From Halalkaliarchaeum sp. AArc-CO (GTDB lineage Archaea > Halobacteriota > Halobacteria > Halobacteriales > Haloferacaceae): a stretch of DNA of 64,000 bases. The position numbers and the translations under genes are program-made. The notes below the pieces were generated by a model. It searched no databases. It was not told the origin of the DNA and saw only the letters and a list, made by a program, of their open reading frames with translations. Each line of letters begins with the position of its first letter. The first letter of the stretch is position 1. Shown here piece by piece: positions 8,371 through 15,814 of this stretch. The stretch lies in assembly GCF_024972735.1 (NCBI RefSeq), contig NZ_CP087723.1, positions 682,001-746,000 on the forward strand, read 5' to 3'.

Positions 8371-9469
8371 GGTTGTCGTCGAGACACTTCTCGATCGGTG
8401 CGACGATCCGTTCGGCCACCGCGTACGGGTCGGTCTCCCGCCGGGCCACCCGCTCGGCGAGTCGGTCGATCCCTCCGTGGCGATCCAGCTCCCGTTCGAC
8501 GAGCGCCGCGACGTCGTTGCGGAGCAGCGTCCTGATCCCCTTCGCGTACCTGTTTTCGATCTTCTCTTCGAGCTCTCCTGACGCCTCGAGGTGCGCGTAG
8601 TGGGCATCGATCAGTTCGAGCAGTTCTTCGATCCCGTCGCCGGTCGTCGCGACGGTTTCGACGACCGAGGGGTTCCACTCTGGCTCTTTCCCGTCGGTCG
8701 GTTCCTCGCCGTCGACCGACTCGATCCTCTCCGTCGGGCCGTCTCTGCTCGCGTCTCCGTCTCCGGCCTCGATCGACTGGAAGCCGTGGTGGCCGGTGTT
8801 CAGTCCGGCGGTGGGGCTGTCCCGCATGTGGAGCATCTCCTCGAGTTCGGCGACGGTCCTGTCTGCACCCTCCATGTCGGCCTTGTTGACGACGAACACG
8901 TCGCCGATTTCGAGGATTCCCGCCTTGAGCATCTGTACGTCGTCGCCCGACCCGGGCTGGACGAGGACCGCGACGGTGTCGGCGGTCTCGACGACGTCGA
9001 CCTCGTTTTGCCCGGCGCCGACCGTCTCGATTACGATGCGGTCCTTCCCGAACGCGTCCAGCGCCGTCACTGCGTCGGCGGTCGCCATCGAGAGCCCACC
9101 CAGCTGCCCCCTGGCGCTCATCGACCGGAAGAATACGTCCATGTCGCCGACTGTCGAGGCCATCCTGATCCGGTCGCCGAGCACCGCGCCGCCGGTGTAC
9201 GGAGAGGAGGGGTCGACCGCGATCACGCCGACCGTCTCCCCGCGATCGCGGTAGCGTTTCGCCAGCTTGTCGACCAGCGTCGACTTCCCTGCTCCGGGAG
9301 AGCCGGTGACGCCCACGATCTGTGCGTTTCCGGCGTGTGTGTGAAGCCGGGAGACCAGCTGTCTGTACCCCGGCCGCCTGTTTTCGATCTTCGAGATGAC
9401 CCGCGCGAGCGCCCGATGGTCGCCATCGAGCAACTCGTCGACGAGGTCGGTCTCGGTACCCCGACTCAT
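8363..9469 (-). CDS. meaB: Methylmalonyl-CoA mutase-associated GTPase MeaB/ArgK
   Basis: 368-residue G3E-family GTPase that protects and reloads B12-dependent methylmalonyl-CoA mutase. Walker A is GSPGAGKS (56-63), followed by the family's AVDPSSPYTGGAVLGDRIRM, RGQLGGLS and the ETVGAGQNEVDV segments, then NKAD as the base-recognition motif. Compared with bacterial MeaB it carries a long acidic insertion (about residues 215-260, rich in Asp/Glu/Gly) before the C-terminal helices, a common halophilic expansion. It sits directly downstream of the mutase B12 subunit, 4 bases apart, and overlaps the methyltransferase gene. Confidence 0.93.
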   Translation of the reverse strand: MSRGTETDLVDELLDGDHRALARVISKIENRRPGYRQLVSRLHTHAGNAQIVGVTGSPGAGKSTLVDKLAKRYRDRGETVGVIAVDPSSPYTGGAVLGDRIRMASTVGDMDVFFRSMSARGQLGGLSMATADAVTALDAFGKDRIVIETVGAGQNEVDVVETADTVAVLVQPGSGDDVQMLKAGILEIGDVFVVNKADMEGADRTVAELEEMLHMRDSPTAGLNTGHHGFQSIEAGDGDASRDGPTERIESVDGEEPTDGKEPEWNPSVVETVATTGDGIEELLELIDAHYAHLEASGELEEKIENRYAKGIRTLLRNDVAALVERELDRHGGIDRLAERVARRETDPYAVAERIVAPIEKCLDDNRE

Positions 9470-9473
9470 GCGG

Positions 9474-9890
9474 CTACCGCTCCGGGACGTTCTCCCTGAC
9501 GAACGAGATCGTCTCCTCCATCGGCGTTCCCGGACCGAACACCTCCGAGACGCCGAGTTCCTTCAACTCCTCCTCGTCGTCGTCGGGGACGATCCCTCCG
9601 ACGAGCACGAGGGTGTCCTCGAGGGCGCCGTACTCCGCGAGGCCGTCGAGCACCTTCGGGACGAGCGTGTTGTGTGCCCCCGACAGGATGGAGATTCCCA
9701 GCACGTCGACGTCCTCCTGGACGGCCGCCTGCACGATCTCGTCGGGCGACCGGTGAAGCCCCGAGTAGATCACCTCGAACCCGGCGTCCCGGAACGCCCG
9801 GGCGATGACGTGTGCCCCCCGGTCGTGGCCGTCCAACCCTACCTTCGCCACGAGACACCGGACGGTCCGCTGTTCCTGGTCGACGCTCAT
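9474..9890 (-). CDS. Methylmalonyl-CoA mutase, B12-binding small subunit
   Basis: 138 residues forming a stand-alone cobalamin-binding domain. DGHDRG (20-25) is the DxHxxG cobalt-ligating motif, followed by the SGLHRSPDEIV and GISILSGAH (S-x-L) and VLVGGIVP (GG) signatures of the B12 Rossmann domain. In archaea the mutase is split and the catalytic subunit is encoded elsewhere; it is not in this window. With MeaB it supports methylmalonyl-CoA/succinyl-CoA interconversion. It is first in its operon; the upstream gap to 9989 is a shared divergent promoter region. Confidence 0.93.
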   Translation of the reverse strand: MSVDQEQRTVRCLVAKVGLDGHDRGAHVIARAFRDAGFEVIYSGLHRSPDEIVQAAVQEDVDVLGISILSGAHNTLVPKVLDGLAEYGALEDTLVLVGGIVPDDDEEELKELGVSEVFGPGTPMEETISFVRENVPER

Positions 9891-9988
9891 GGGCTCACGT
9901 TCGCGAGGAGTCGGTTTGACTTTAACGGACGATCGGGAAGGATCGGCGGCGCCGACATCCTTTTGTCCGGACGGTCGTCATCCCCGAG

Positions 9989-10714
9989 GTGATGGACACC
10001 GGCGGACGATCGGCGAACTCTCACGGACGTTTCGGGGCGGTGACCGGACGGATCGGAGAGCTGTTCTCGCGTTCTGACCTGCGTCGCGACGTCATGGTGA
10101 TCGGCGGGCTGCTGGCGATCCAGTTGGCGTTCGTCGCGGTGTACTTTCTGGCCACCGATGCGGAGGCGACACAGCCGCGGTATCTGCTGTATCCGCTGGC
10201 GTGGGTCGCCGTCGGGCTGTGGGCACCGTTCCGTGTCGGGCCGAAAACCGGTAGCACCCGTGCCAGGATAGTCGGTGCGGCGGTCGCGGTCGGTTACTTC
10301 CTGCTGGTCGTGTGGATCGCCGGCCTGATCGGCACGCACGGCGATCACGCTCACCACGTGCAGACGGGACTCGACGTGGCGCTCGCGTCGCCGGGCTGGG
10401 GCCCCCGGGTAAGCTACGTGACCGCGGTCGGACACGTGACGGTGATCCCGTATCTCGTTGTCGGCTACGCGACGCTGTCGTATCTGGTGTACGCGGCGAT
10501 CGCCGATGCGACATCCGCCGCGGCCTCCGGCGTGCTCGGCCTGTTCGCTTGCGTCGGCTGTAGCTTCTCGCTGCTCGCCTCCGTCGTCGCCGGCGCCGCC
10601 GGTGGATCCTCGGGGCTCGCTACGGCGGTGTACTCGCTGTCGATCGACCTCTCGACGCTGGTATTCCTGTTCGCGGTCGGGCTGTTGCTGTGGCGGCCCG
10701 GTTTCCGGGACTGA
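9989..10714 (+). CDS. Haloarchaeal polytopic membrane protein (DUF7546-like)
   Basis: About 241 residues, starting at GTG 9989 or more likely ATG 9992. A 35-residue basic cytoplasmic head precedes six or so transmembrane segments. A GLFACVGCSFSLLAS motif in the fifth segment places a CxxC inside the membrane, which could bind metal or haem or be redox active. A His-rich loop (THGDHAHH) lies between segments. I believe this is a haloarchaeal family usually annotated only as a DUF. It is divergent from the mutase operon. No function can be assigned. Confidence 0.75.
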   Translation: MMDTGGRSANSHGRFGAVTGRIGELFSRSDLRRDVMVIGGLLAIQLAFVAVYFLATDAEATQPRYLLYPLAWVAVGLWAPFRVGPKTGSTRARIVGAAVAVGYFLLVVWIAGLIGTHGDHAHHVQTGLDVALASPGWGPRVSYVTAVGHVTVIPYLVVGYATLSYLVYAAIADATSAAASGVLGLFACVGCSFSLLASVVAGAAGGSSGLATAVYSLSIDLSTLVFLFAVGLLLWRPGFRD

Positions 10715-10789
10715 CCGCGGGCGTTCCGACTGGCGAGCGAGGAGGTCGCTACCGAACGGAGGCGACTGCGAAAAACGAATCCTGCGGCG

Positions 10790-11851
10790 TTATTCGTCGC
10801 CGAGTTCGTCGTCGGCGATTCCTTCGAGTTCCTCGCCGAGCTCCTCGTCCAGGTCCTCGTCGATCTCGTCGCCGAGTTCGGCGGCGAGTTCGTCGGGATC
10901 CAGTTCGACGTCGCCGGCGCCGCCGGCGCCGCCCATCATGCCGCCGAGGCCGCCCATCATCCCGCCCTCGATGACCTCCTCGATGACGACCCGGTCGAGG
11001 TCTAGCCGGCCCATCAGATCCTGGGCGATCTGCTGTTTCGAGAAGAGCCACTGCTGGTTCATCGACATCGCGGGGGTGGCCTCGATGTAGAGGACCTCCT
11101 TGTCGACCTCCTGGAGCTCCGTTTCGGGTTCTGCTGGCTCGTCGTCTTCTTCGTCGTCCTCTCCCTCGCTATCTCCTTCGTCCTCGTCGGATTCCTCCGC
11201 TTCCTCGTCGGGTTCGACGACGACTTCCTCCTCTTCGGTGACCGTTTCGATGCGGACGTCGGGCGTCTGCTGGAGGTACATCCCCAGCAGGCCGGCAGCC
11301 TGCTCCTCGCGGTCGTCGACGACCTCGACGATCTCGTAGTCGTACTCGAGGTCCTCGCCCGCGAGCGGGTGGTTGAAGTCGACCCGGGCGCGGCCGCCGA
11401 TGATCGTCTCGAGGTGCCCCTGGTCGCCGTCGATGGTCACGGGCGCGCCGGGGTACCGGTCGTCCTCGGGGATCTTGTCTGCGGCGACGGTCCGGACCTG
11501 ATCGGGATCGTATTCGCCGAAGGCTTCCGTCGCGTCGACCACGACCGAGCCCTCGTCGCCGGCTTCGGCGCCGGAGAGTTCCTCCTCGACGCTGTCGAAG
11601 ACGTGACCCGCACCCACGACGATCGTCCGGGGGCCGAACTCGTAGTCTTCGTCGTCGATACCGGCTTCTTCGGCGATCTCCTCGTCCGTGGTGTCGACGA
11701 CGGTCCCGTCGTCGACCGTCCGGATCGTGTAGGCGATGCGTACGAAGTCTCCGTCGCCGATCCCGGCGGATTCGGCTTCCGTTTCCGCTTCGGTCTCGGA
11801 CTCCTCGGCGTCGACGGCGTCGTCCGCGTCTGCCTGCGGTTCGTCACTCAT
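10790..11851 (-). CDS. FKBP/SlyD-type peptidyl-prolyl isomerase
   Basis: 353 residues from ATG 11851. A 30-residue acidic tail leads into a SlyD-like FKBP domain (VRIAYTIRT, then VVDTTDEE, GAGHVFDSVEEEL) with an inserted flap containing DQGHLETIIGG and ARVDFNHPLAGEDLEY, which is the archaeal long-FKBP signature. The second half has a family-specific C-terminal domain with Gly/Met-rich GGMMGGLGGMMGG and a very acidic tail. The protein is a cytoplasmic folding helper (prolyl isomerase plus chaperone). It stands alone. The upstream ATG at 11887 would add 12 unrelated residues. Confidence 0.9.
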   Translation of the reverse strand: MSDEPQADADDAVDAEESETEAETEAESAGIGDGDFVRIAYTIRTVDDGTVVDTTDEEIAEEAGIDDEDYEFGPRTIVVGAGHVFDSVEEELSGAEAGDEGSVVVDATEAFGEYDPDQVRTVAADKIPEDDRYPGAPVTIDGDQGHLETIIGGRARVDFNHPLAGEDLEYDYEIVEVVDDREEQAAGLLGMYLQQTPDVRIETVTEEEEVVVEPDEEAEESDEDEGDSEGEDDEEDDEPAEPETELQEVDKEVLYIEATPAMSMNQQWLFSKQQIAQDLMGRLDLDRVVIEEVIEGGMMGGLGGMMGGAGGAGDVELDPDELAAELGDEIDEDLDEELGEELEGIADDELGDE

Positions 11852-11947
11852 GCTATGAAAATCTCCCGTTGGACCCTTAAGGAGCACGATTCGACGCCGC
11901 GTCGGACCGACACCTCGGCGTCCGTCACGAACCGCGTTCGAAGTCGA

Positions 11948-13348
11948 TCACGCGTCGTGACCGTCGTACGATTCGATCCGTTTCCGGAGGCTCGGATCGA
12001 TCGCCGGCGGCTCGTACCGGTCCAGCAACGTCTCGACGCGAGCCTGCGCGCGTTCGACGGCCGACCTCCCGCTCACGTTCGGGCTATCGCCGGCATCCCG
12101 AACCGCGAGATCTGGACGGAACAGTGACTTGCGGGCGTGTTTGACGGTGTGGCGAGCGCTCAAGAAATCCCCGTCCGGGGAGGTTTCAGCCAGCAGCGCT
12201 CCGGCGATCGTCTCCCCTGTGACGTCGATCCCCTGCCGGATCCGCCGGATCGCTCGGATCCGTTCACAGTCCAGCAGAAACTTCTCCGGGGATACCGCCC
12301 GGTAGGAATCGAGGATTCCGACCGCGTGCAAGGTGAAGTCGATTCCGGCGTCGATACCTGCCAGCAGGCCGAGCATCGATTCGGAGCCCGCCTGGTCGTC
12401 GAGCCGCTTTGCGTCGGTCACCCCGCCGCCGCCCCGGCTCGGCAGGTTGTACGATCTCGCCAGCTGGGCGGTCGCGGCCGCTCCGAGCGCCGCCTCGGGG
12501 GCCGCCGCAGCGATCGATGTCGTTTCCATATCGAGGGCGGTGAGCGCAGATCCGTACACGACGGGTGTCCCAGGGTTTTCCAGCTGTGCGAGGACAATCC
12601 CCGAGAGGATCTCGGCGTTTGCCAGAATCACCGCGCCCGCGAGCGTCGCCGGGGCGGAGGCGCCCGCGAGCGGCTGGGACATCACGATCACCGGCTGTCC
12701 ACGCGCGGCGTACGTGAGCAGCCCTGCAGCCATCGCCTCGGGCCAGCGGCGCGGCGAGACGGGCGACACCTGGCCGAGCACGCGCGGCCGGGTGAGATCC
12801 GGGTCGTCGGCCGCGATCCCGGCCAGTTCGAGACATTCCTGGGACCGACGGCGCCCGTACGCTGATCCGACGACGGGAAGGTCGGTCGTCAGCAGGGTCC
12901 GCTTCATCGATTCGCGGGCACGCTGCGGCTCCGGCACGTCCACCGGTTCACAGACGTTGTATCCGGCACAGTCGACAACGTCCTCCTCGTGAGCGAGCCT
13001 GGCGAACGTCTCGACGTCGGCAAGTGTCGCTTCCCGGAACCCGTCCCCTTCGGTGTACAGTTCGGTCGGTCCGAACGCCGGGGCGAACACCGGTTCCCCC
13101 TTGCCGACGACCACCGCGTCGCCGTTGCGAGTGTGCAGTGTGAACGACTCCGGTGCCCGATCGATCGACTGTTCGAGCACCGGTTCGGGGATCCGAACTG
13201 TCGTCCCCGACACCTCACAACCGCCTGCCGAGTATCGGTCTCTGGCTGTTTCGTCGGCGACGTCGACGCCCTGGTTCGACAGCAGTTTCACCGACTCCTC
13301 GTGAATTCGGGAGAGCTCGGTTTCGTCGAGTGGTGCAAAAAGCGTCAT
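11948..13348 (-). CDS. Trimethylamine methyltransferase (MttB) superfamily protein, non-pyrrolysine
   Basis: 466 residues of the MttB/MtgB family, which demethylate quaternary amines onto a corrinoid protein. It has the family's SNQGVDVADE N-terminal region, and the barrel motif GGGGVTDAKRLDDQAG in the region where methanogen MttB carries an amber-encoded pyrrolysine. No in-frame TAG is present, so this is the non-Pyl group, whose substrates include glycine betaine and other betaines or carnitine. No corrinoid protein or reactivating ATPase lies next to it. It is divergent from an SDR gene, with a perfect palindrome between them. Substrate unknown. Confidence 0.88.
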   Translation of the reverse strand: MTLFAPLDETELSRIHEESVKLLSNQGVDVADETARDRYSAGGCEVSGTTVRIPEPVLEQSIDRAPESFTLHTRNGDAVVVGKGEPVFAPAFGPTELYTEGDGFREATLADVETFARLAHEEDVVDCAGYNVCEPVDVPEPQRARESMKRTLLTTDLPVVGSAYGRRRSQECLELAGIAADDPDLTRPRVLGQVSPVSPRRWPEAMAAGLLTYAARGQPVIVMSQPLAGASAPATLAGAVILANAEILSGIVLAQLENPGTPVVYGSALTALDMETTSIAAAAPEAALGAAATAQLARSYNLPSRGGGGVTDAKRLDDQAGSESMLGLLAGIDAGIDFTLHAVGILDSYRAVSPEKFLLDCERIRAIRRIRQGIDVTGETIAGALLAETSPDGDFLSARHTVKHARKSLFRPDLAVRDAGDSPNVSGRSAVERAQARVETLLDRYEPPAIDPSLRKRIESYDGHDA

Positions 13349-13473
13349 CGGTGTTCAGTCGGTCGTCCGGTTCTCTCGTGGTCACGTTGATTCTTGTGAT
13401 TTCACTCTCGACACGTGTTCACGTCCGCTCTGTCACGAATGCCGGATTTCGCCTAAAAAGAACCTTTTTGTGG

Positions 13474-13492
13474 CATATGATCGGGTCATATG
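13474..13492. promoter_or_regulatory. Perfect palindrome in the mttB/SDR divergent promoter
   Basis: CATATGA-TCGGG-TCATATG is a 7-bp perfect inverted repeat with a 5-bp centre. It lies in the 193-bp gap between the divergent mttB-like and SDR genes, about 50 bp before the SDR start. It has the shape of a dimeric regulator's operator and could control both genes. Confidence 0.5.
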
Positions 13493-13541
13493 TTAACCAA
13501 GTAACTATTTTATTACCGTGGGAGGAGTAGGTTCGGTTGCG

Positions 13542-14294
13542 ATGATAGATTTCAGTAACCGCGTCGCGATCGTGACGGGAGCAGGACGTGGAATCGGGGA
13601 AGCGACGGCGACGTTGCTGGCCGAACAGGGTGCCGATGTCGTCGTGACCGACGTCATCCCCGAACGCGAAGCGGTAGGCGAGGCCGTCGAGGAACGCGGG
13701 GGAACTGCGCTCGTCCGCGAACTCGACGTCACTGACTACGAACAGGCACAGGAAGTCGTCGAGGACACACTCGAGGAGTTCGGCGGCGTCGATATCCTGG
13801 TGAACAACGCGGGGATCTTCCCGACGGCCACTCTCGAGGAGATGACTCCCGAGGACTGGCAGCGGGTGATCGACATCAACCTGACCGGCGTGTTCAACTG
13901 TACGAAAGCCGTTCTCCCGGCGATGCGCGGGCAGGGCTACGGCCGGATCGTCAACGTCTCCTCGGCGTCCGGCGGGCACATCGGCTGGTCCGGCGACCTC
14001 TCACACTACGCCGCGAGCAAGGGTGGCGTCGTCGGCTTTACCCGGAGCGCTGCGATCGGTCTCGGTCCGCAGGGGATCACGATGAACGCCATCGTTCCCG
14101 GCATGATCGACACGGGTGCAGCCGAGGAGGTCGCCACGGAGGAAGAGATCGGGGCGGCCGTGAATATGACGCCAGTCGGCCGACAGGGCGATCCCGTAGA
14201 ACTGGCGAGTTCGATCGCCTATCTCGCTTCCGAGCCCGCGGCGTTTATTACCGGCGCGACGCTGGTGGTCGACGGCGGCCTCACACTCGTCTAG
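13542..14294 (+). CDS. Short-chain dehydrogenase/reductase (FabG-like)
   Basis: 250 residues, classical SDR. It has cofactor loop TGAGRGIG (12-19), NNAG (88-91), the catalytic Ser region NVSSASG, Tyr156-x3-Lys160 (YAASK) and the C-terminal VVDGGLTLV. Asp37 after the second strand (VVTD) favours NAD over NADP. The start at ATG 13542 follows a GGAGGAG ribosome site at 13521-13527; the GTG at 13518 is upstream of that site. It is divergent from the mttB-like gene, and the pair may process a methylated-amine or betaine breakdown product. Substrate unknown. Confidence 0.88.
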   Translation: MIDFSNRVAIVTGAGRGIGEATATLLAEQGADVVVTDVIPEREAVGEAVEERGGTALVRELDVTDYEQAQEVVEDTLEEFGGVDILVNNAGIFPTATLEEMTPEDWQRVIDINLTGVFNCTKAVLPAMRGQGYGRIVNVSSASGGHIGWSGDLSHYAASKGGVVGFTRSAAIGLGPQGITMNAIVPGMIDTGAAEEVATEEEIGAAVNMTPVGRQGDPVELASSIAYLASEPAAFITGATLVVDGGLTLV

Positions 14295-14346
14295 AAGGGT
14301 CAGAGTCGGACGGCCCCCGCGAAATCCCCGTGTTCGCCACACGCCT

Positions 14347-15278
14347 GTTTTCACTGCTCGCTATCGCTCGCAGGAAAACGCGCGTGACGGGATCCCCGCG
14401 AGCGAAGCGAGGTGCGACCGTAGGGAGCACCTCGAAAAGCGAACGGCGAAGCCGTGAGCGAGCGGGGGTAAGTCACGCCCGTGACCGAACGAACTGAGGG
14501 AACGTGCGTGACGGGATTCGAACCGAGTGGAGACGGTCCGGGCCTGCGGCCTCGCTTCGCTCGGCCGTTCCGGGCTGCGACTCCCCGGGTTCGAATCCCT
14601 TTTTGCCGTACCGGTGGCTCACTACGTTCGCCACACGGTACGGGCGTGACGGGATTCGAACCGAAACCAGACGTGCTCGCTCACAGTCGTTCGCTGCGCG
14701 CGACTGGTAGGATTCGAATCCCTTTTGGCCGTTTTCACTGCTCGCTATCGCTCGCAGGAAAACGGGCGTGACGGGATTCGAACCGAAACCAGACGTGCTC
14801 GCTCACAGTCGTTCGCTGCGCGCGACTGGTAGGATTCGAATCCCTTTTGGCCGTTTTCACTGCTCGCTATCGCTCGCAGGAAAACGGGCGTGACGGGATC
14901 CCCGCGATCGATGCGAGGTGCGACCGAAGGGAGCACCTCGAGAAGCGAACGGCGAAGCCGTGAGCGAAGCGAGCGGGGGTAAGTCGCGCCCGTGACCGAA
15001 CGAAGTGAGGGAACGGGCGTGACGGGATTCGAACCGAAACCAGACGTGCTCGCTCACAGTCGTTCGCTGCGCGCGACTGGTAGGATTCGAATCCCTTTTG
15101 GCCGTTTTCACTGCTCGCTATCGCTCGCAGGAAAACGGGCGTGACGGGATTCGAACCGAGTGGAGACGGTCCGGGCCTGCGGCCTCGCTTCGCTCGGCCG
15201 TTCCGGGCTGCGACTCCCCGGGTTCGAATCCCTTTTTGCCGTACCGGTGGCTCACTACGTTCGCCACACGGTACGGGC
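14347..15278 (-). repeat. Array of tRNA-Arg-3'-end-derived repeats
   Basis: Seven consecutive units each begin (plus strand) with GTGACGGGATTCGAACC or GTGACGGGATCCCC, the T-arm/acceptor end of the adjacent tRNA-Arg. Unit starts are 14384, 14508, 14646, 14768, 14890, 15019 and 15141. Type A (138 bp; 14508 and 15141) is identical in both copies. Type B (122 bp; 14646, 14768, 15019) is identical in all three. Type C (124-129 bp; 14384, 14890) is diverged. A and B each contain a second, oppositely oriented T-arm-like GGWTTCGAATCCC and end in a stem-loop (for B, GTTTTC...GAAAAC; for A, GTACCG...CGGTAC). This fills almost the whole gap from 14295; protein ORFs here are artefacts. Confidence 0.85.
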
Positions 15279-15346
15279 GTGACGGGATTCGAACCCGCGA
15301 TCCCGAGGTTAGGAACCTCGTGCCGTATCCGCTTGGCCACACGCCC
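15274..15346 (-). tRNA. tRNA-Arg (CCT anticodon)
   Basis: Full cloverleaf on the minus strand. The acceptor stem is GGGCGTG/CACGCCC with discriminator G (15274). The D arm is GCC...GGC. The anticodon stem CGAGG/CCTCG encloses loop TTCCTAA, giving anticodon CCT (reads AGG, Arg). The T arm is GCGGG-TTCGAAT-CCCGT. No intron is seen. Its 3' end is the model for the repeat array that follows it downstream. Confidence 0.95.
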
Positions 15347-15380
15347 AGGAAGGAAGAGTTCGGCGAGCCCGAAGGCGGTT

Positions 15381-15680
15381 TTAGACTTCCTCTGCGGACC
15401 GATCGACTTCGGTTTCCTCGTCTTCTACCGAGGAGACCGTCTCGTCGTCTTCGACGTCTTCGACGTCCTCGACGTCGGACTTCAGCGTGTCATCTTGCAT
15501 CTCCTTGAGTTCCTCTTCGACCTCTTCGCGACCCTTCTTGAATTCGCCCATGGCCTGGCCGGTCGACCGCGCGAGTTTGGGGATCTTGTTTGCCCCGAAC
15601 AGCAGCACGAGCACCAACAGCACGATCAGGAGTTCGGGCCCGCCGGGAATGCCGGGAAACAGTGGAATCGTGGATACCAT
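15381..15680 (-). CDS. tatA: Sec-independent translocase subunit TatA
   Basis: 99 residues. One N-terminal transmembrane helix (about 14-31, ELLIVLLVLVLLFG) is followed by the FGANKIPKLARSTGQAMGEFKKG hinge and amphipathic helix that define TatA/TatE. The tail is very acidic. Tat is the main export route in haloarchaea, and the Tat-type lipoprotein at 30935-32110 is a likely client. The gene is downstream of trpB on the same strand but has its own promoter-like region. Confidence 0.93.
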   Translation of the reverse strand: MVSTIPLFPGIPGGPELLIVLLVLVLLFGANKIPKLARSTGQAMGEFKKGREEVEEELKEMQDDTLKSDVEDVEDVEDDETVSSVEDEETEVDRSAEEV

Positions 15681-15688
15681 CTCTACCC

Positions 15689-15729
15689 GCTTTTTGCCTT
15701 GTGCTGATTATAGGCTTTTTGCCTTGTGC
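15689..15729 (-). promoter_or_regulatory. tatA promoter with duplicated A-rich element
   Basis: On the minus strand GCACAAGGCAAAAAGC occurs twice (15714-15729 and 15689-15704), 25 bp apart. CCTATAATC lies between the copies, about 26-34 bases before the tatA ATG at 15680. The spacing fits a TATA box for a leaderless transcript; the repeats may be duplicated BRE or activator sites. Confidence 0.5.
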
Positions 15730-15814
15730 GGGAGGTCACGGGGACGGATGATCGCTATTCCGACGACGATCGCACCACAGCGGAGGGTCGTTCCGGCCTC
15801 CTCCGCGGCCGCCC

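Noticed and set aside
11948-13348. Pyrrolysine-containing MttB
   Set aside because: No in-frame TAG in the coding frame; sequence in that region is of the non-Pyl type.
14347-15278. Possible CRISPR array
   Set aside because: Unit length 122-138 bp, tRNA-derived, units identical within types; there are no unique spacers and no cas genes.
14481-15707. Open frames with repeated 'VTGFEP', 'GDGIRT' and 'RIPFCRTGG' words
   Set aside because: They are translations of tRNA T-arm repeats (GGGATTCGAACC) and their reverse; the same peptides appear in several frames and overlap the tRNA gene.
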